NCBI RefSeq assembly: GCF_040054535.1
Contig: NC_090780.1
Location: 3,270,001-3,334,000, forward strand
Length of the DNA: 64,000 nt
From: Antennarius striatus
Lineage: Eukaryota > Chordata > Actinopteri > Lophiiformes > Antennariidae
Direction of reading: 5' to 3'
The notes under the pieces: generated by a model
Databases searched by the model: none
What the model was told of the DNA's origin: nothing
Seen by the model: only the letters and a program-made list of their open reading frames with translations
Shown: positions 24,640 through 36,056 of the stretch, one piece after another
Numbering within the stretch: the stretch's first letter is position 1
Layout of the letters: each line of letters begins with the position of its first letter
Made by a program: the position numbers and the translations under genes

Positions 24640-27200
24640 GTATGAAGTGCAGTAGTATTTGAGGTCATTTCTATGATTACCTACGGAATTTGTTGTTGTT
24701 GTTGCTGGTTTTACTGTTTAGTTTTTTTAAATGTGTGCACAATTGTCTGTTTGTCCATCAGTCAGCAAACACACTCGAAAATATTATGAATCGATATGGA
24801 TTAAACTTTTTGGAGAGAAAAGTTGTGGCTAAAGTAACAATCATGTGGAGTTTTGTTCTGATAATTCACTTAAGTGAGATACAAATAAAGATTATATACT
24901 ACTAATGACGGAAATTTGAAACTTAGAACCAACTGTAGTTGAAACTGTGTTGATTCTGCTTGGTGTAAAATGTGATGTGTGTTTGTAAGTTATTGATCTT
25001 GATCATGAAGAAAAACACCATGAAGGACAGATTTTTTTTTCCTGATCTAAATTAAATAATGTTGCAAACACTGAGAGTAGGCTTTCATGATCACGTAATC
25101 ATATTATGAGGATCAAAATATGTTGCTTTTAGGTGCACTGACATCATAGAGAAATGTAATCACCTTTGTCCAGTTTGTGATCTTTATCTTTAAAATGATA
25201 AAATTGTAAAGGATATAATTCTTAAGTGATCATTAATAGATCTTACATTATGAATACTCTGCATTGGTTATATCACCATGGCTGCATGGCCCCAAATCAA
25301 CTCGCTGACGATGTCATTGGCCCACTCTGGTACACTTTGACCGCTATACAGTACATACTTGAACCTCACAGGTCAATTTGTTAAAGTTTTGACCCCCAGA
25401 TAAAGTGTACCCCAGTGGCCCCATCAACTCACTACCCTGCCTGTTATCTTAGCACTATAAACAGAAGATCTGGGTGGACGTCATCCTGCACTGATATCCT
25501 GTCAACCAGCCTGCTGGTGGGCATTCAGAGGAAGCCGTGCAGTGTGACGCTCCTCCCACTGTCTTGTCAACCATCTCGACAACATCAGCAGGGAAATCTG
25601 ATTAAGTTCACGGGGGCCCTTATGTTTTTAAAGCTGAACAAAATGTTAAGTATGGAATCCAGCCCCCCCCCTCCCATCATTTGTTTGCCTTGTGGTTTGT
25701 TGCCTCCGGTCGATGTTATGAGGTCACTTCCCCTCTTAGTTGGCGTAGCAGTCTAATATGATGTACACAGATGTACACAGATATGCAAAAGCATTTTCTG
25801 AATTAAATGTTCTATTTGAGTAATTGAAGTTTCCCGGTACTGATAATAAAAAACCCCTAGCTGACAATGAAAACAGTTTATGTAAGTCTGACCCACATTT
25901 CAAACAGTGTTTCTCTCTTTTTACGATCTCTTTTGCTCCACATTCGGGTCTGGGTCTTAGTTTATAGTGAGCTGTCACAAAGACAATTGATTTAGGTGGA
26001 GGTACAGGGACACATAAATTTTCCTTTGACATGACCAGCTCTGATGTTGTTTTCGGAGAGAAAGTTTTCTGAACCATCTTCATTCCTTCATATCATATCT
26101 TCTTGTCAAAGATAAAAACATGACGACATGTTGAAGGGAAGTGACAGAACTGCTCCATTTAATATACGTTGCAACATCATCTGCCATGTTGCAGAGAAAA
26201 CTCCTCACACTTCCAGGAATAGGTGTGCATTCATAATGTGCTCCTGCTCATTCATGAAGAGAGAGCAGTCACACAGTGGAGCTTCAAACGGATGCTGTTG
26301 AGGAACACGCAGGGAGATGTTAACACACCCTGCCAATCACCAGGTGAAAAACATTCTTGAGCGTACAGTAACAAGATCAGGTTTCATTTGGAAAAAAAGG
26401 GCCGCATTGCTCAATGGTGTAGTAAGGAGAGGGTGAGGAACCTGGAAAGGGGGGGAAACTATCAAAACAAGCATGTTGAGACACTGCAGCAGTTCAAGCT
26501 AAACTCTTTTGAAAGGAAACGTGAGTTTGTGTCTTTGTGTGTGGGAAATATTCACATGTGGGCCAGTAAATAAATCCAAACATGTTATTACAACTGCTTT
26601 TATTGCAGTAGAATTAAATGGTGCCGAACAAGTTTGATCACTCCTCATGCAGTTGTAATTGCTATGGAATATATTTGAAGTTAAAAACAAACAAACAACC
26701 CCTTTAACATAGCCTTACTTGTTAACTGCGAGGAATTTGTGTCGTCAATGTTGTAAGTAGACGATGTGTTCAAAACAAAGAGTCATGAAAACTGAGGTTG
26801 TCATGACACGTAATTACCAAATAAACATTATCCTTTCAGTTTTCCAATTCACTCTGTCTTATTATTTCTAATTATGTTGAAAACATTTCTCTGTAAGTAC
26901 AGTATTTAAAGATAGTTGTGCTTCCAGCATATTTAACTATCAGCAACAGGAATGTGTTTGTTATATTTCAATTTCCTGATTATCTTTGAGGGAAACCAAG
27001 AGCCAGGACTGACAGTTATGATTTAAAGTAATGGTAGTCATGGGAATACAACTGTCATCCTGATTTGTTGGACAAAGCCTCTCTACAATCACTGGACTGG
27101 TTGCCATTAAATTGGGTTCATTCCTGTTCTTCAGATGATACATACGTCACTTCCCCTACGGGATTAGAGAGTGTATAGAGATGTTTACCATCCCTTTGTG
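24640..27200. other. Gene-free AT-rich spacer
   Basis: No coding, RNA or mobile-element signature seen. Short open frames lack any family motif. Confidence 0.5.
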
Positions 27201-27214
27201 TTTCGTCTTATACT

Positions 27215-27400
27215 TTGTGCTGTACTGCCTGTTGTACTGCCTGTGTCGTACTGCCTGTTGTACTGCCTGTGTTGTCCTGCCTGTGTTGTACTGCCTGTGT
27301 TGTCCTGCTTGCTGTACTGCCTATGTTGTGCTGCCTATTGTACTGCCTACGTTGTACTGCCTCTTGTACTGGTTGTTGTACTACCTGTTGGTCTGAGAGG
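27215..27400 (+). repeat. Minisatellite, unit about 12-14 bp (TTGTACTGCCTG)
   Basis: Around fourteen imperfect copies of (T)TGTACTGCCTG/TGTTGTCCTGCCTG. Units alternate in length, and all three plus-strand frames stay open, which makes false Cys/Leu/Val-rich ORFs. Confidence 0.9.
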
Positions 27401-27480
27401 ACTGCAATTTCATTTGTGCTGTATGTCGTGCATATATGGTAAATTTGACAATAAAGCTGACTTTGACTTTGACTTTGATA
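27400..27480 (+). mobile_element. Retroposon 3' tail ending in (CTTTGA)n
   Basis: GGTAAATTTGACAATAAAGC then TGACTTTGACTTTGACTTTG. This polyadenylation-like end with a hexamer tail is typical of LINE/SINE 3' ends in fish. The body is replaced by the minisatellite to the left, so family is unclear. Confidence 0.45.
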
Positions 27481-27499
27481 TACCTGAATTTAATTTATG

Positions 27500-29001
27500 A
27501 AAGAATTTCTTCATGACACGGTCTAGATGCGCTCATTTCTGATTGGGAGCACTGTGTTTGCTCCTGCTTTAACTTGCGTTCTGTCTGCTGTCGGCATGTT
27601 TGCTTCTTTCGTTGTAGTTGTTATATATTATGTTTATATTTAGTTGATCAAACATGATGTCATCATGATGTCATCACTCATCATGTCTTAAGGGGGGACA
27701 GAGAGGGGACATTCTGCACTCCAGTGGGCAGCCCTTATGGCGCCCATCTACCAAATTGGGTTGAAGTATCTTTCTCATGGCAGGTAGACTGAATGACCGG
27801 AGCTCACACCACTAACCTTATCAACTAAAAGCAGAGTCGCTGAATTTCAGTCTTGTTAACAAAGCAGTAGCTTTCTGTCTTATAGCAAAGACAAAATGTA
27901 TTATGAGATATATGATTTACAGATGTCTGGGATTAGCAAGGACATTTAGCAGGTGTCTTATCGAATGTAGTAATAAAAACTATTTCCATTGTGTGAGAAT
28001 GCTGTGTTTAGTGCATACAATGTTTATTTTAGTGACTTCAGTTTAAGAAAATGATTCTTTAATGTGTCCTTTTACAGGAATTAATGGAATGAGTGGAAAG
28101 CAGAATCAGTCAATCCAGCGTCCTCAATAAATTCCTGCATCGTCCCCTCGCAGCTACTCCATTATCAACTCAGTTTGTTTCATTTGTTAGACATTCTGAG
28201 GATGTCTAACTTCAATAAATAAAGCTGTGGGCTGTCTTTCAACAAGTTAAATCAAAAGATCATTACCATTCTGTTCTATGATAAAAGTTTCAACGGTCTA
28301 ATTTAATGTTATAATAAAATATTCAATTCAGTGGAAATGTTCAAGTTTTTAATAGATGACCTTGTTTTCCCTCTTTTGGCCTCACGATGATGCTTTGTGT
28401 TTGTTATATTCTTATTTGACCATTATCATCATTCTTGTTTGTTAGTTTATGTGTGTGTGTGTGTGTGTGTGTGTTTACTGACTTCCTCTCATACTATCCC
28501 ATACTTCTTTTTATTGCTCTTCCCCTGCACAGTAAAGGACCTTACGTCTCTTGTCTGTGTGCACTAGAAAATAAATGAATATATTTTTTAACACCCTGAG
28601 GGTGTGCTTGTGCTGTGTGTGTCAGAAGAACCACACTGTTGCGTTTTAACATGTGCTCAGGTGATCTATGCGTGACAGCGTGAGCAACCCTGCACAATTC
28701 CCAGGCTTCCTTAGGTTGTTTTCTCCATTTTCATGTTATTCGATCATCTTCTTGCATGTTTTCAAAGTCTGATGTGGTTTTGACCAGCTCATCACTCAAA
28801 TGTGTTGTTGCAACATCTGTCTGCCTGCCAGGCTGCAGGCCTTGCCAATGCTCTGTGTTGGTGTCAAAGAGAAAAGAAACCCCAAGGTCATGTAGCCTGA
28901 TCAAAAGAGATTTAAAGTACCGTTGAGTGTGCGCGCGTGGGCAGGGCTAGCCCACTTGTTTTGGAAACGCTGCGATGTATTAAGGTGTAATTTTAATGTG
29001 T

Positions 29002-29049
<48 letters not shown>

Positions 29050-29205
29050 CTGTGATGTGTGTGCGAGGTAAGGAGGGCACAAAGGCTCTGCTCTGTTATG
29101 AGCCGTGCAACTAAGGTGAGATATTCATTGGAAAGGAGCCAACATTTTGGGTTCAGAGGGGTCCTTATGTACCCTGCTCTGAACTCTTACAACCTCAGTG
29201 CATGT

Positions 29206-29245
<40 letters not shown>

Positions 29246-30400
29246 ATGAATGTGTGTATAAGGGGTGAAAGGGTTGGTGGTGGTAAGTAAATGAGTGAAT
29301 GAGCTGAAAAACATGCACTGGTCGACCTCGCTTGTGCCAACAGGGTGGAAAATGATCCCCTATCCACACAATCTAATGACAAAAGTTCAGACATGCATAT
29401 TTGACATTTATGTGAAGAAGGTGGATCCAAGACAACTATGCAGCTTGAGATAATGCCAAGTAGTCACTGAGGCTATTTTCTCCGCAAAAGCGTAAAAAAT
29501 AACTTGTAAAATACAAATTTTGATCACAAAAATTCAGTTTTTATCACTTAATGAACAATGATCAGATGATTCATGGTAAAATACATAAAACACATACGAA
29601 AATTTGTATTTTATTACTTTGTACCCAAATTACCTCAAGCTCACCAACAGGGATTTTATTGATGCAAATGTATAAAAACTGCAGATGAACCAGGAGCAAA
29701 GAATTCAACAGTGTTCATAATATGATCATCAGCGGCAGCAAAGACTTTGGAGCAAAAGTAATGAACGTCATATGGAGGATATTATATCAACTTTTACACA
29801 GTTCTGGAGCAGAGTTGGATATTTCAAACACATTTCCCCAAAAGAGAGCAGGGTGTTAGAATTCAACTTTCAATCCACCAAAGGCGACTCGAGCACAGCA
29901 GAAGAATACTTTAACTCGGTAACCTCAGATGAATGAGACAAAGTCAGCCCTGCAGGTGCAGTGTGTCCCTTATTGTTTGACAAATAAAGCTAATATAAAG
30001 TACTGGATGAGACTTTATACTGTAACTGAAGCACTTCAATGTCTAATGAGGAAACTATCAAGAGGAACAGCTGTAAAGTTACAAATATTAATTATAAAAA
30101 GTTAATAAAAATGTATTCTAAGACTGTATCTGTTGGGTAGACTTTTCTGAAAAGGGACAAGGAAACAATTGTAGTTATTTTAAGTTTATGATCAATTGTG
30201 GACAATTACTGTAATTGACTAAACTGAATGGTTCAACCACTAACGTATACAGTGTATATAACAATAGAATTTGTGTGTTTTTTAACAGAAGATCTGAAAG
30301 CCCTTAAATGTGATGTGTGAACATGATGGATTGAAGAACAACTGCTGAATTAGATTCAAATGAATCACTTTTCCCTTCTGTATTACTGACAGCACAAATC
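27500..30400. other. Gene-free spacer with short TG arrays
   Basis: TG arrays at 28450-28474, 28998-29046 and 29206-29244. No gene, RNA or clear element seen. Confidence 0.5.
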
Positions 30401-30406
30401 ACACAG

Positions 30407-30648
<242 letters not shown>

Positions 30649-30835
30649 TGACAAGTACCAAGGGTTGAAAGAACAGCAGGAACAGATGTGGAAGGTCAAA
30701 GTCAACGCGGTCCCCATGGTGGTAACTGCACACTAGGCAGTGACCCCCAAACTGGGAGAATGGCCGCAGCAGATTCCAGGAACAGCATCTGAACCCTCCG
30801 TCCAAACCTCAGAATAACCAAGATACTAAATAGAA

Positions 30836-31004
30836 GTGCATAGATACTGCATAGAAGTGCATAGATGCTGCATAGAAGTGCATAGATACTGCATAGATGC
30901 TGCATAGAAGTGCATAGATGCTGCATAGAAGTGCATAGATACTGCATAGATGCTGCATAGAAGTGCATAGATGCTGCATAGAAGTGCATAGATACTGCAT
31001 AGAG
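30836..31004 (+). repeat. Minisatellite built from GCATAGAAGT and GCATAGATAC/GC modules
   Basis: Modules of 10-11 bp (TGCATAGAAG, TGCATAGATAC, TGCATAGATGC) in a higher-order pattern of about 53 bp. All minus-strand frames remain open (repeats of CTSMQHL or SIYALL), which explains three overlapping false ORFs. Confidence 0.93.
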
Positions 31005-31791
31005 GTGTCAAACTCCATCCTCAGACAGAAGACTCGAGCTTTAGGATGACACAGACACCACCTCCCCATTTGTTACGAGAACGCCAACATGATAGGAGCA
31101 CTGTGTTTCTGTTGGACCTTAATGTGACAGAACATGAACTGGTGTCACTGGTAATATCTGTGTTTAAACAACAATACTGCTGGGAAGAAAGTTTATGTAC
31201 AGTATAAGAAGAGGAGCAGAGATTGTTCCTGCTCTCCAGTCTACATAATCAAACATGAGTAGTGCTTATTTAATTTCTAAAGATGTATTTGATGTTGTAG
31301 TAGTAATAGATGTATTACTGCTGCTTGTTGTACCAAGTAGTAGTAATAGTAGTCATAGCAGCAGATAATGATAGACCCAGATGAGTGGAATGTAACTGGG
31401 TCTGTGGGTATGTGTGTGTGTGTGTGTCTGTCTCTCTGTTAGTCTGTTTTCCATTAAATATCATTAAGTTGATTAGATCATACTGTAGAAAACCATCTAA
31501 AAAATATGTGTTCAATGTTGTAGAGAAATACCATCATCAACTTTATTTTCTCTGCAACAGAAAACTGGCCTCTGGTGGGTAGTTACGACTGGCAGCATGT
31601 GGTCTCGAGCCGTGCTGGTCATGGTCACATTGCATGGGTGTGTATCTTACACAGAGCACTAAATAATATCTAATGACAACACAAATATTACTTAAATAAA
31701 TATTGTTTATGGATGAGGAGGAGGTACAATTGTGTGTTAATGGGTATTTATGCTGAACCATTCAGAGCTGTGCTTTCTCCTCATGAATTTA

Positions 31792-31835
31792 AGTAGTAGT
31801 AGCAGTAGTACCAGTAGTAGCAGTAGTAGTAGTAC

Positions 31836-31883
<48 letters not shown>

Positions 31884-31893
31884 AAGTAGTAGT
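31792..31893 (+). repeat. (GTA)n array forming the tail of a minus-strand LINE
   Basis: About 100 bp of AGT/GTA. On the minus strand it follows GGGATCAATAAAGTTAC directly, so it is the 3' tail of the element to its right. Confidence 0.85.
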
Positions 31894-32360
31894 AGTAACT
31901 TTATTGATCCCTTATGGAGGTTTCGTCAATGAGATTTACATCTCCGTCTCACTACACACAGCACAGTGAGCACACAAAAGCACACAGAAAGAAGTACCAA
32001 CACCTAAAAAGAATAAAAATAACACACCATAAAATATACAAATAAAAAAGCATAATTAGGCATAAAAGTTAAGTGTCATAGTTTTTATAGTGTTTATGGT
32101 TTATTGTGCGTGTCAGTCAGTTATCCCTCAGCACTTGTGTTGTTGCTCTTCTTCTCCTCCCCCCAGTTTAATGGCTCGGCAGATGAAGGAGCTCTTCAGA
32201 CTGTTGGTCCTTCATGTTGGGAGGGGCAGTCTCTGGCTGGTCAGGCTTCTTTGGTTGTTGGGAAGAGTGTGCAGAGGGTAGCTGACTTCGTCCATGATGT
32301 CCAGCAGTTTGTCCAGAGTTCTCCTCTCTGCCACCGTTGGCAGATTCATTCTGAGAGAAT
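31894..32360 (-). mobile_element. Rex1/CR1-like LINE, 3' remnant
   Basis: The minus strand from 32350 encodes MNLPTVAERRTLDKLLDIMD, then EVSYPLHTLPNNQ, and after a one-base frameshift RTNSLKSSFICRAIKLG. These match the C-terminal end of Rex1/CR1-type LINE proteins (the RRTLDKLL..I.....HPLH and SSF..RAIKL pattern). It is followed by a short 3'UTR, GGGATCAATAAAG, and the (ACT)n tail. 5'-truncated and frameshifted. Confidence 0.65.
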
Positions 32361-32499
32361 ACAAATACCTAATGATACAAAGATGGATTATTTCATTTGA
32401 ATGATTTTCTTAAATGTTGATGTACACCTGATCAGTCACTATGACCACTGACAACTGATTGTCTCTTTTTCACAGTGAACACTGCCAAAAGAGCCAACA

Positions 32500-32610
32500 A
32501 TGGGTGGTGAGCATCAGACCTGGACCACAGACCCAGAGAATAGGTGGCCTGGTCTAATGAACCATGCTTTCTTTTACATCAAGTGGATGACTGGGTGTAC
32601 TTCCCCAAAA
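32500..32610 (+). mobile_element. Tc1-like transposase remnant
   Basis: Plus-strand codons from 32544 read VAWSNEPCFLLHQVDDWVY. This lines up with the Tc1/IS630 transposase block WSDESRFLLHHVDGRVRVR. The flank (GGTGAGCATCAGACCTGGAC, CACAG) also matches the usual codons before it. The catalytic Asp is Asn here and the reading frame around it is broken, so this is a dead fragment. Confidence 0.6.
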
Positions 32611-32849
32611 TTTTGATAAACATGACAAAAATATACCAAATGAATATATTATATTCTGCATAAAGAGCCAAAGACCTTATTTGTCTACCGGTAATTTGGT
32701 TTTGGTCACCTGCTCATCTGGTATTCCATGAACAGACATATTAGCGTTCAGTAAAGTTAGAAATGACATTTTCAACTTTTAACTTTAGATATAGATACAT
32801 ATTTAATAACTTTAGATGTACACACACACACACACACACATACACACAT

Positions 32850-32919
32850 CTACGGGCAATTTGGGACCAGCCAATTAACCTGAAGCGCATGTTTTTGGAG
32901 GTGGGAGGAAGCCGGATAA
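32850..32919 (-). mobile_element. SINE-like repeat, inner half, split by RTE copy B
   Basis: On the minus strand: CTTCCTCCCACCTCCAAAAA, then CATGCGCTTCAGGTTAATTGG. It continues from the piece at 36057-36195 once the RTE element and one copy of the duplicated target are removed. A (CA)n run (32819-32848) follows. Confidence 0.8.
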
Positions 32920-35900
32920 AATGTAGCCGCAAGAGGACACAAGCCAGTGTCTTATTGTGCCGGTCCCAAGCCCGGATAAATACAGAGGGTTGCGTCAGGA
33001 AGGGCATCCGGCGTAAAACTTTTGCCAAATCAAATATGCGAATCAAACCTATGACTTCCATACCGGATCGGTCGAGGCCCGGGTTAACAACGACCGCCAT
33101 CGGCGCTGTTGACCTACAGGGCGCCGGTGGAAATTGGACTACTGTTGGTCGAAGAAGGAGAGGAGGAAAGTGCGTTCGCACGAAGAAAGAGAAGAGGAAC
33201 ACCAAGAGTATAGGACTGAGAGTAGGGACGTTGAATGTTGGAACTATGACAGGAAAAGGTAGAGAGTTGGTTGACATGATGCAGAGGAGGAAGGTAGACA
33301 TACTGTGTGTACAGGAGACCAGGTGGAAAGGTAGCAAGGCTAGAAGTTTAGGAGCAGGGTTCAAGTTGTTCTATCATGGTGTAGATGGGAAGAGAAATGG
33401 AGTAGGAGTTATCTTGAAGGAGGAGTTTGTTAGGAATGTCCTGGAGGTAAAAAGAGTGTCAGATAGAGTGATGAGTCTGAAGCTAGAAATAGAAGGTGTG
33501 ATGTTCAATGTTGTTAGCGGGTATGCTCCACAGGTAGGATGTGAGCTGGAGGAGAAGGAGAAATTCTGGTCGGACTTTGATGAAGTGATGCAGAGCATGC
33601 CTAGAAGTGAGAGAGTTGTCATTGGAGCAGACTTCAATGGACATGTTGGTGCAGGAAACAGAGGTGATGAGGAGGTGATGGGCAGGTTTGGTATCCAGGA
33701 GAGGAACGCAGAAGGACAGATGGTAGTTGACTTTGCAAAAAGGATGGAAATGGCTGTAGTGAATACTTTCTTCCAGAAGAGGCAGGAACATAGAGTGACT
33801 TATAAGAGTGGCGGTAGGAGCACACAGGTAGACTACATCTTGTGTAGACGGTGTAACCTGAAGGAGATCAGTGACTGTAAAGTAGTGGTAGGTGAGAGTG
33901 TAGCCAAACAGCATAGGATGGTGGTGTGTAGGATGACTCTGGTGGTGAGGAAGATGAAGAGGGCAAAGGCAGAGCAGAAGACGAAATGGTGGAAGCTAAA
34001 AAAGGAAGAGTGTTGCATGACTTTTAGGAAGGAGTTAAGACAGGCTCTGGGTGGTCAGGAGGTGCTTCCAGATGACTGGACAACTACAGCTAATGTGATC
34101 TGGGAGACAGGTAGGAGAGTACTTGGTGTGTCATCTGGAAGGAAAGTAGATAAGGAGACTTGGTGGTGGAATGAGGAGGTACAGGAGTGTATACAGAGAA
34201 AGAGGTTAGCCAAGAGGAAGTGGGACACTGAGAGGACTGAGGAGAGTAGACAGGAGTACAGGGAGATGCAGCGTAAGGTGAAGGTAGAGGTAGCAAAGGC
34301 CAAACAAGAAGCTTATGATGACTTGTATGCTAGGTTGGACAGTAAGGAGGGAGAGACTGATCTATACCGGTTGGCAAGACAGAGAGATAGAGATGGGAAG
34401 GACGTGCAGCAGGTTAGGGTGATTAAGGATAGGGATGGAAGTCTATTGACAGGTGCCAGTAGTGTGATGGGAAGATGGAAAGAGTACTTTGAAGAGTTGA
34501 TGAACGTGGAAAATAAGAGAGAACAAAGACTAGAAGAGGTGACTGTTGTGGACCAGGATGTAGCAAAGATTAGTCAGGATGAAGTGAGGAGGGCATTGAA
34601 GAGGATGAAGAGTGGAAAGGCAGTCGGTCCTGATGATATACCTGTAGAGGTATGGAAGGGTCTAGGAGAGGTGGCAGTAGAGTTTCTGACTGGGCTGTTC
34701 AACAGGATCTTAGATAGTGAGAAGATGCCTGAGGAATGGAGAAGTGTGCTGGTGCCCATTTTTAAGAACAAGGGAGATGTGCAGAGTTGTGGCAACTACA
34801 GAGGAATAAAGCTGATGAGCCATACAATGAAGTTATGGGAGAGAGTAGTGGAAGCTAGACTAAGGGCAGAAGTGAACATTTGTGAGCAGCAGTATGGTTT
34901 CATGCCAAAAAAGAGTACTACAGATGCAGTATTTGCTTTGAGGATGTTGATAGAGAAGTACAGAGAAGGCCAGAGGGAGCTGCATTGTGTTTTTGTAGAT
35001 CTGGAAAAAGCTTACGACAGGGTGCCCAGAGAGGAACTTTGGTATTGTATGAGGAAGTCTGGAGTGGCAGAGAAGTATGTTAGAACGGTGCAGGACATGT
35101 ATGAAGACTGTAAGACAGTGGTGAGGTGTGCTGTAGGTGTGACAGAGGAGTTCAAGGTGGAGGTGGGACTGCATCAGGGATCAGCTCTGAGCCCCTTCTT
35201 GTTTGCCATGGTGATGGACAGGCTGACAGACGAGGTTAGACAGGAATCTCCATGGACTATGATGTTTGCAGATGACATTGTGATCTGTAGTGAGAGCAGG
35301 GAACAGGTGGAGGAGAAGCTAGAGAAGTGGAGGTTTGTCCTGGAAAGGAGAGGAATGAAGGTTAGCCGCAGTAAGACAGAGTACATGTGTGTGAATCAGA
35401 GGGACCCAAGTGGAATAGTGAGGTTAGAGGGAGAAGAGATCAAGAAGGTGGAGGATTTTAAGTACTTAGGCTCAACAGTCCAGAGCAATGGAGAGTGTGG
35501 AAAAGAGGTGAAGAAGCGTGTCCAGGCAGGATGGAACGGATGGAGGAAAGTGTCAGGTGTGATGTGTGATAGAAGAGTTTCAGCTAAAATGAAGGGAAAG
35601 GTGTACAAAACTGTGGTGAGACCAGCGATGTTGTTTGGTCTAGAGACAGTGTCACTGAAGAAAAGACAGGAGACAGAGCTAGAGGTAGCAGAGATGAAGA
35701 TGCTGAGGTTCTCTCTGGGAGTGACCAGGAAGGATAGGATCAGGAATGAGTACATCAGAGGGACAGCACATGTTAGGGGTCTTGGAGATAAAGTCAGAGA
35801 GGCCAGACTGAGATGGTTTGGACATGTTCAGAGGAGAGATAGTGAATATATTGGTAGAAGGATGCTGAGTTTTGAACTGCCAGGCAGGAGGCCTAGAGGA

Positions 35901-36056
35901 AGACCAAAGAGGAGGTTTATGGATGTAATGAGGGAAGACATGAAGGTAGTTGGTGTGAGAGAAGAGGATTCAAAGGACAGGGCTAGATGGAGGAAATTGA
36001 TTCGCTGTGGCGACCCCTGAAGGGAAAAGCCGAAAGGAAAAGAAGAAGAAGAAGAA
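32920..36056 (+). mobile_element. RTE-clade LINE, full-length copy B
   Basis: A 3.1-kb non-LTR retrotransposon with an uninterrupted ORF, a very short 3'UTR (CGACCCCTGAAGGGAAAAGC, CGAAAGGAAA) and a tail of GAA/AAG repeats instead of poly(A), all RTE-like traits. A 15-bp target-site duplication (GAGGAAGCCGGATAA) lies at 32905-32919 and 36057-36071. The 5' end (AATGTAGCCGCAAGAGGACA, then GTTGCGTCAGGAAGGGCATC) is shared with copy C at 45441-45545, which supports full or near-full length. Confidence 0.92.
33036..36020 (+). CDS. RTE endonuclease-reverse transcriptase polyprotein (copy B), intact
   Basis: From the first in-element ATG at 33036 the ORF has 994 codons; the frame is also open to the left, so the true start is uncertain. 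N-terminal APE-type endonuclease: GTLNVGTM (Asn67), VQETRWKG (Glu94), IGADFNGHVG (Asp199, Asn201), [11 protein letters not shown] and KQHRMVV (His293). Reverse transcriptase: [20 protein letters not shown], motif A FVDLEKAYD (Asp655), [17 protein letters not shown], motif C FADD (Asp746, Asp747), then [10 protein letters not shown] and KYLGSTVQ. The C-terminal region has [12 protein letters not shown] and [11 protein letters not shown]. All catalytic residues I can place are present, so the protein could be active. RTE clade is judged from domain order and single ORF. Confidence 0.9.
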   Translation: MRIKPMTSIPDRSRPGLTTTAIGAVDLQGAGGNWTTVGRRRRGGKCVRTKKEKRNTKSIGLRVGTLNVGTMTGKGRELVDMMQRRKVDILCVQETRWKGSKARSLGAGFKLFYHGVDGKRNGVGVILKEEFVRNVLEVKRVSDRVMSLKLEIEGVMFNVVSGYAPQVGCELEEKEKFWSDFDEVMQSMPRSERVVIGADFNGHVGAGNRGDEEVMGRFGIQERNAEGQMVVDFAKRMEMAVVNTFFQKRQEHRVTYKSGGRSTQVDYILCRRCNLKEISDCKVVVGESVAKQHRMVVCRMTLVVRKMKRAKAEQKTKWWKLKKEECCMTFRKELRQALGGQEVLPDDWTTTANVIWETGRRVLGVSSGRKVDKETWWWNEEVQECIQRKRLAKRKWDTERTEESRQEYREMQRKVKVEVAKAKQEAYDDLYARLDSKEGETDLYRLARQRDRDGKDVQQVRVIKDRDGSLLTGASSVMGRWKEYFEELMNVENKREQRLEEVTVVDQDVAKISQDEVRRALKRMKSGKAVGPDDIPVEVWKGLGEVAVEFLTGLFNRILDSEKMPEEWRSVLVPIFKNKGDVQSCGNYRGIKLMSHTMKLWERVVEARLRAEVNICEQQYGFMPKKSTTDAVFALRMLIEKYREGQRELHCVFVDLEKAYDRVPREELWYCMRKSGVAEKYVRTVQDMYEDCKTVVRCAVGVTEEFKVEVGLHQGSALSPFLFAMVMDRLTDEVRQESPWTMMFADDIVICSESREQVEEKLEKWRFVLERRGMKVSRSKTEYMCVNQRDPSGIVRLEGEEIKKVEDFKYLGSTVQSNGECGKEVKKRVQAGWNGWRKVSGVMCDRRVSAKMKGKVYKTVVRPAMLFGLETVSLKKRQETELEVAEMKMLRFSLGVTRKDRIRNEYIRGTAHVRGLGDKVREARLRWFGHVQRRDSEYIGRRMLSFELPGRRPRGRPKRRFMDVMREDMKVVGVREEDSKDRARWRKLIRCGDP

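Noticed and set aside
27171..27500. Cysteine-rich ORFs in all three plus frames
   Set aside because: Product of the TTGTACTGCCTG minisatellite; open frames in all phases argue against coding.
30836..31004. Possible CRISPR-like array
   Set aside because: The repeat modules abut without unique spacers, and this is a vertebrate genome; ordinary minisatellite.
30826..31069. Three overlapping minus-strand ORFs with repeats such as CTSMQHL
   Set aside because: A tandem minisatellite with no stops in any phase; no conserved start or domain.
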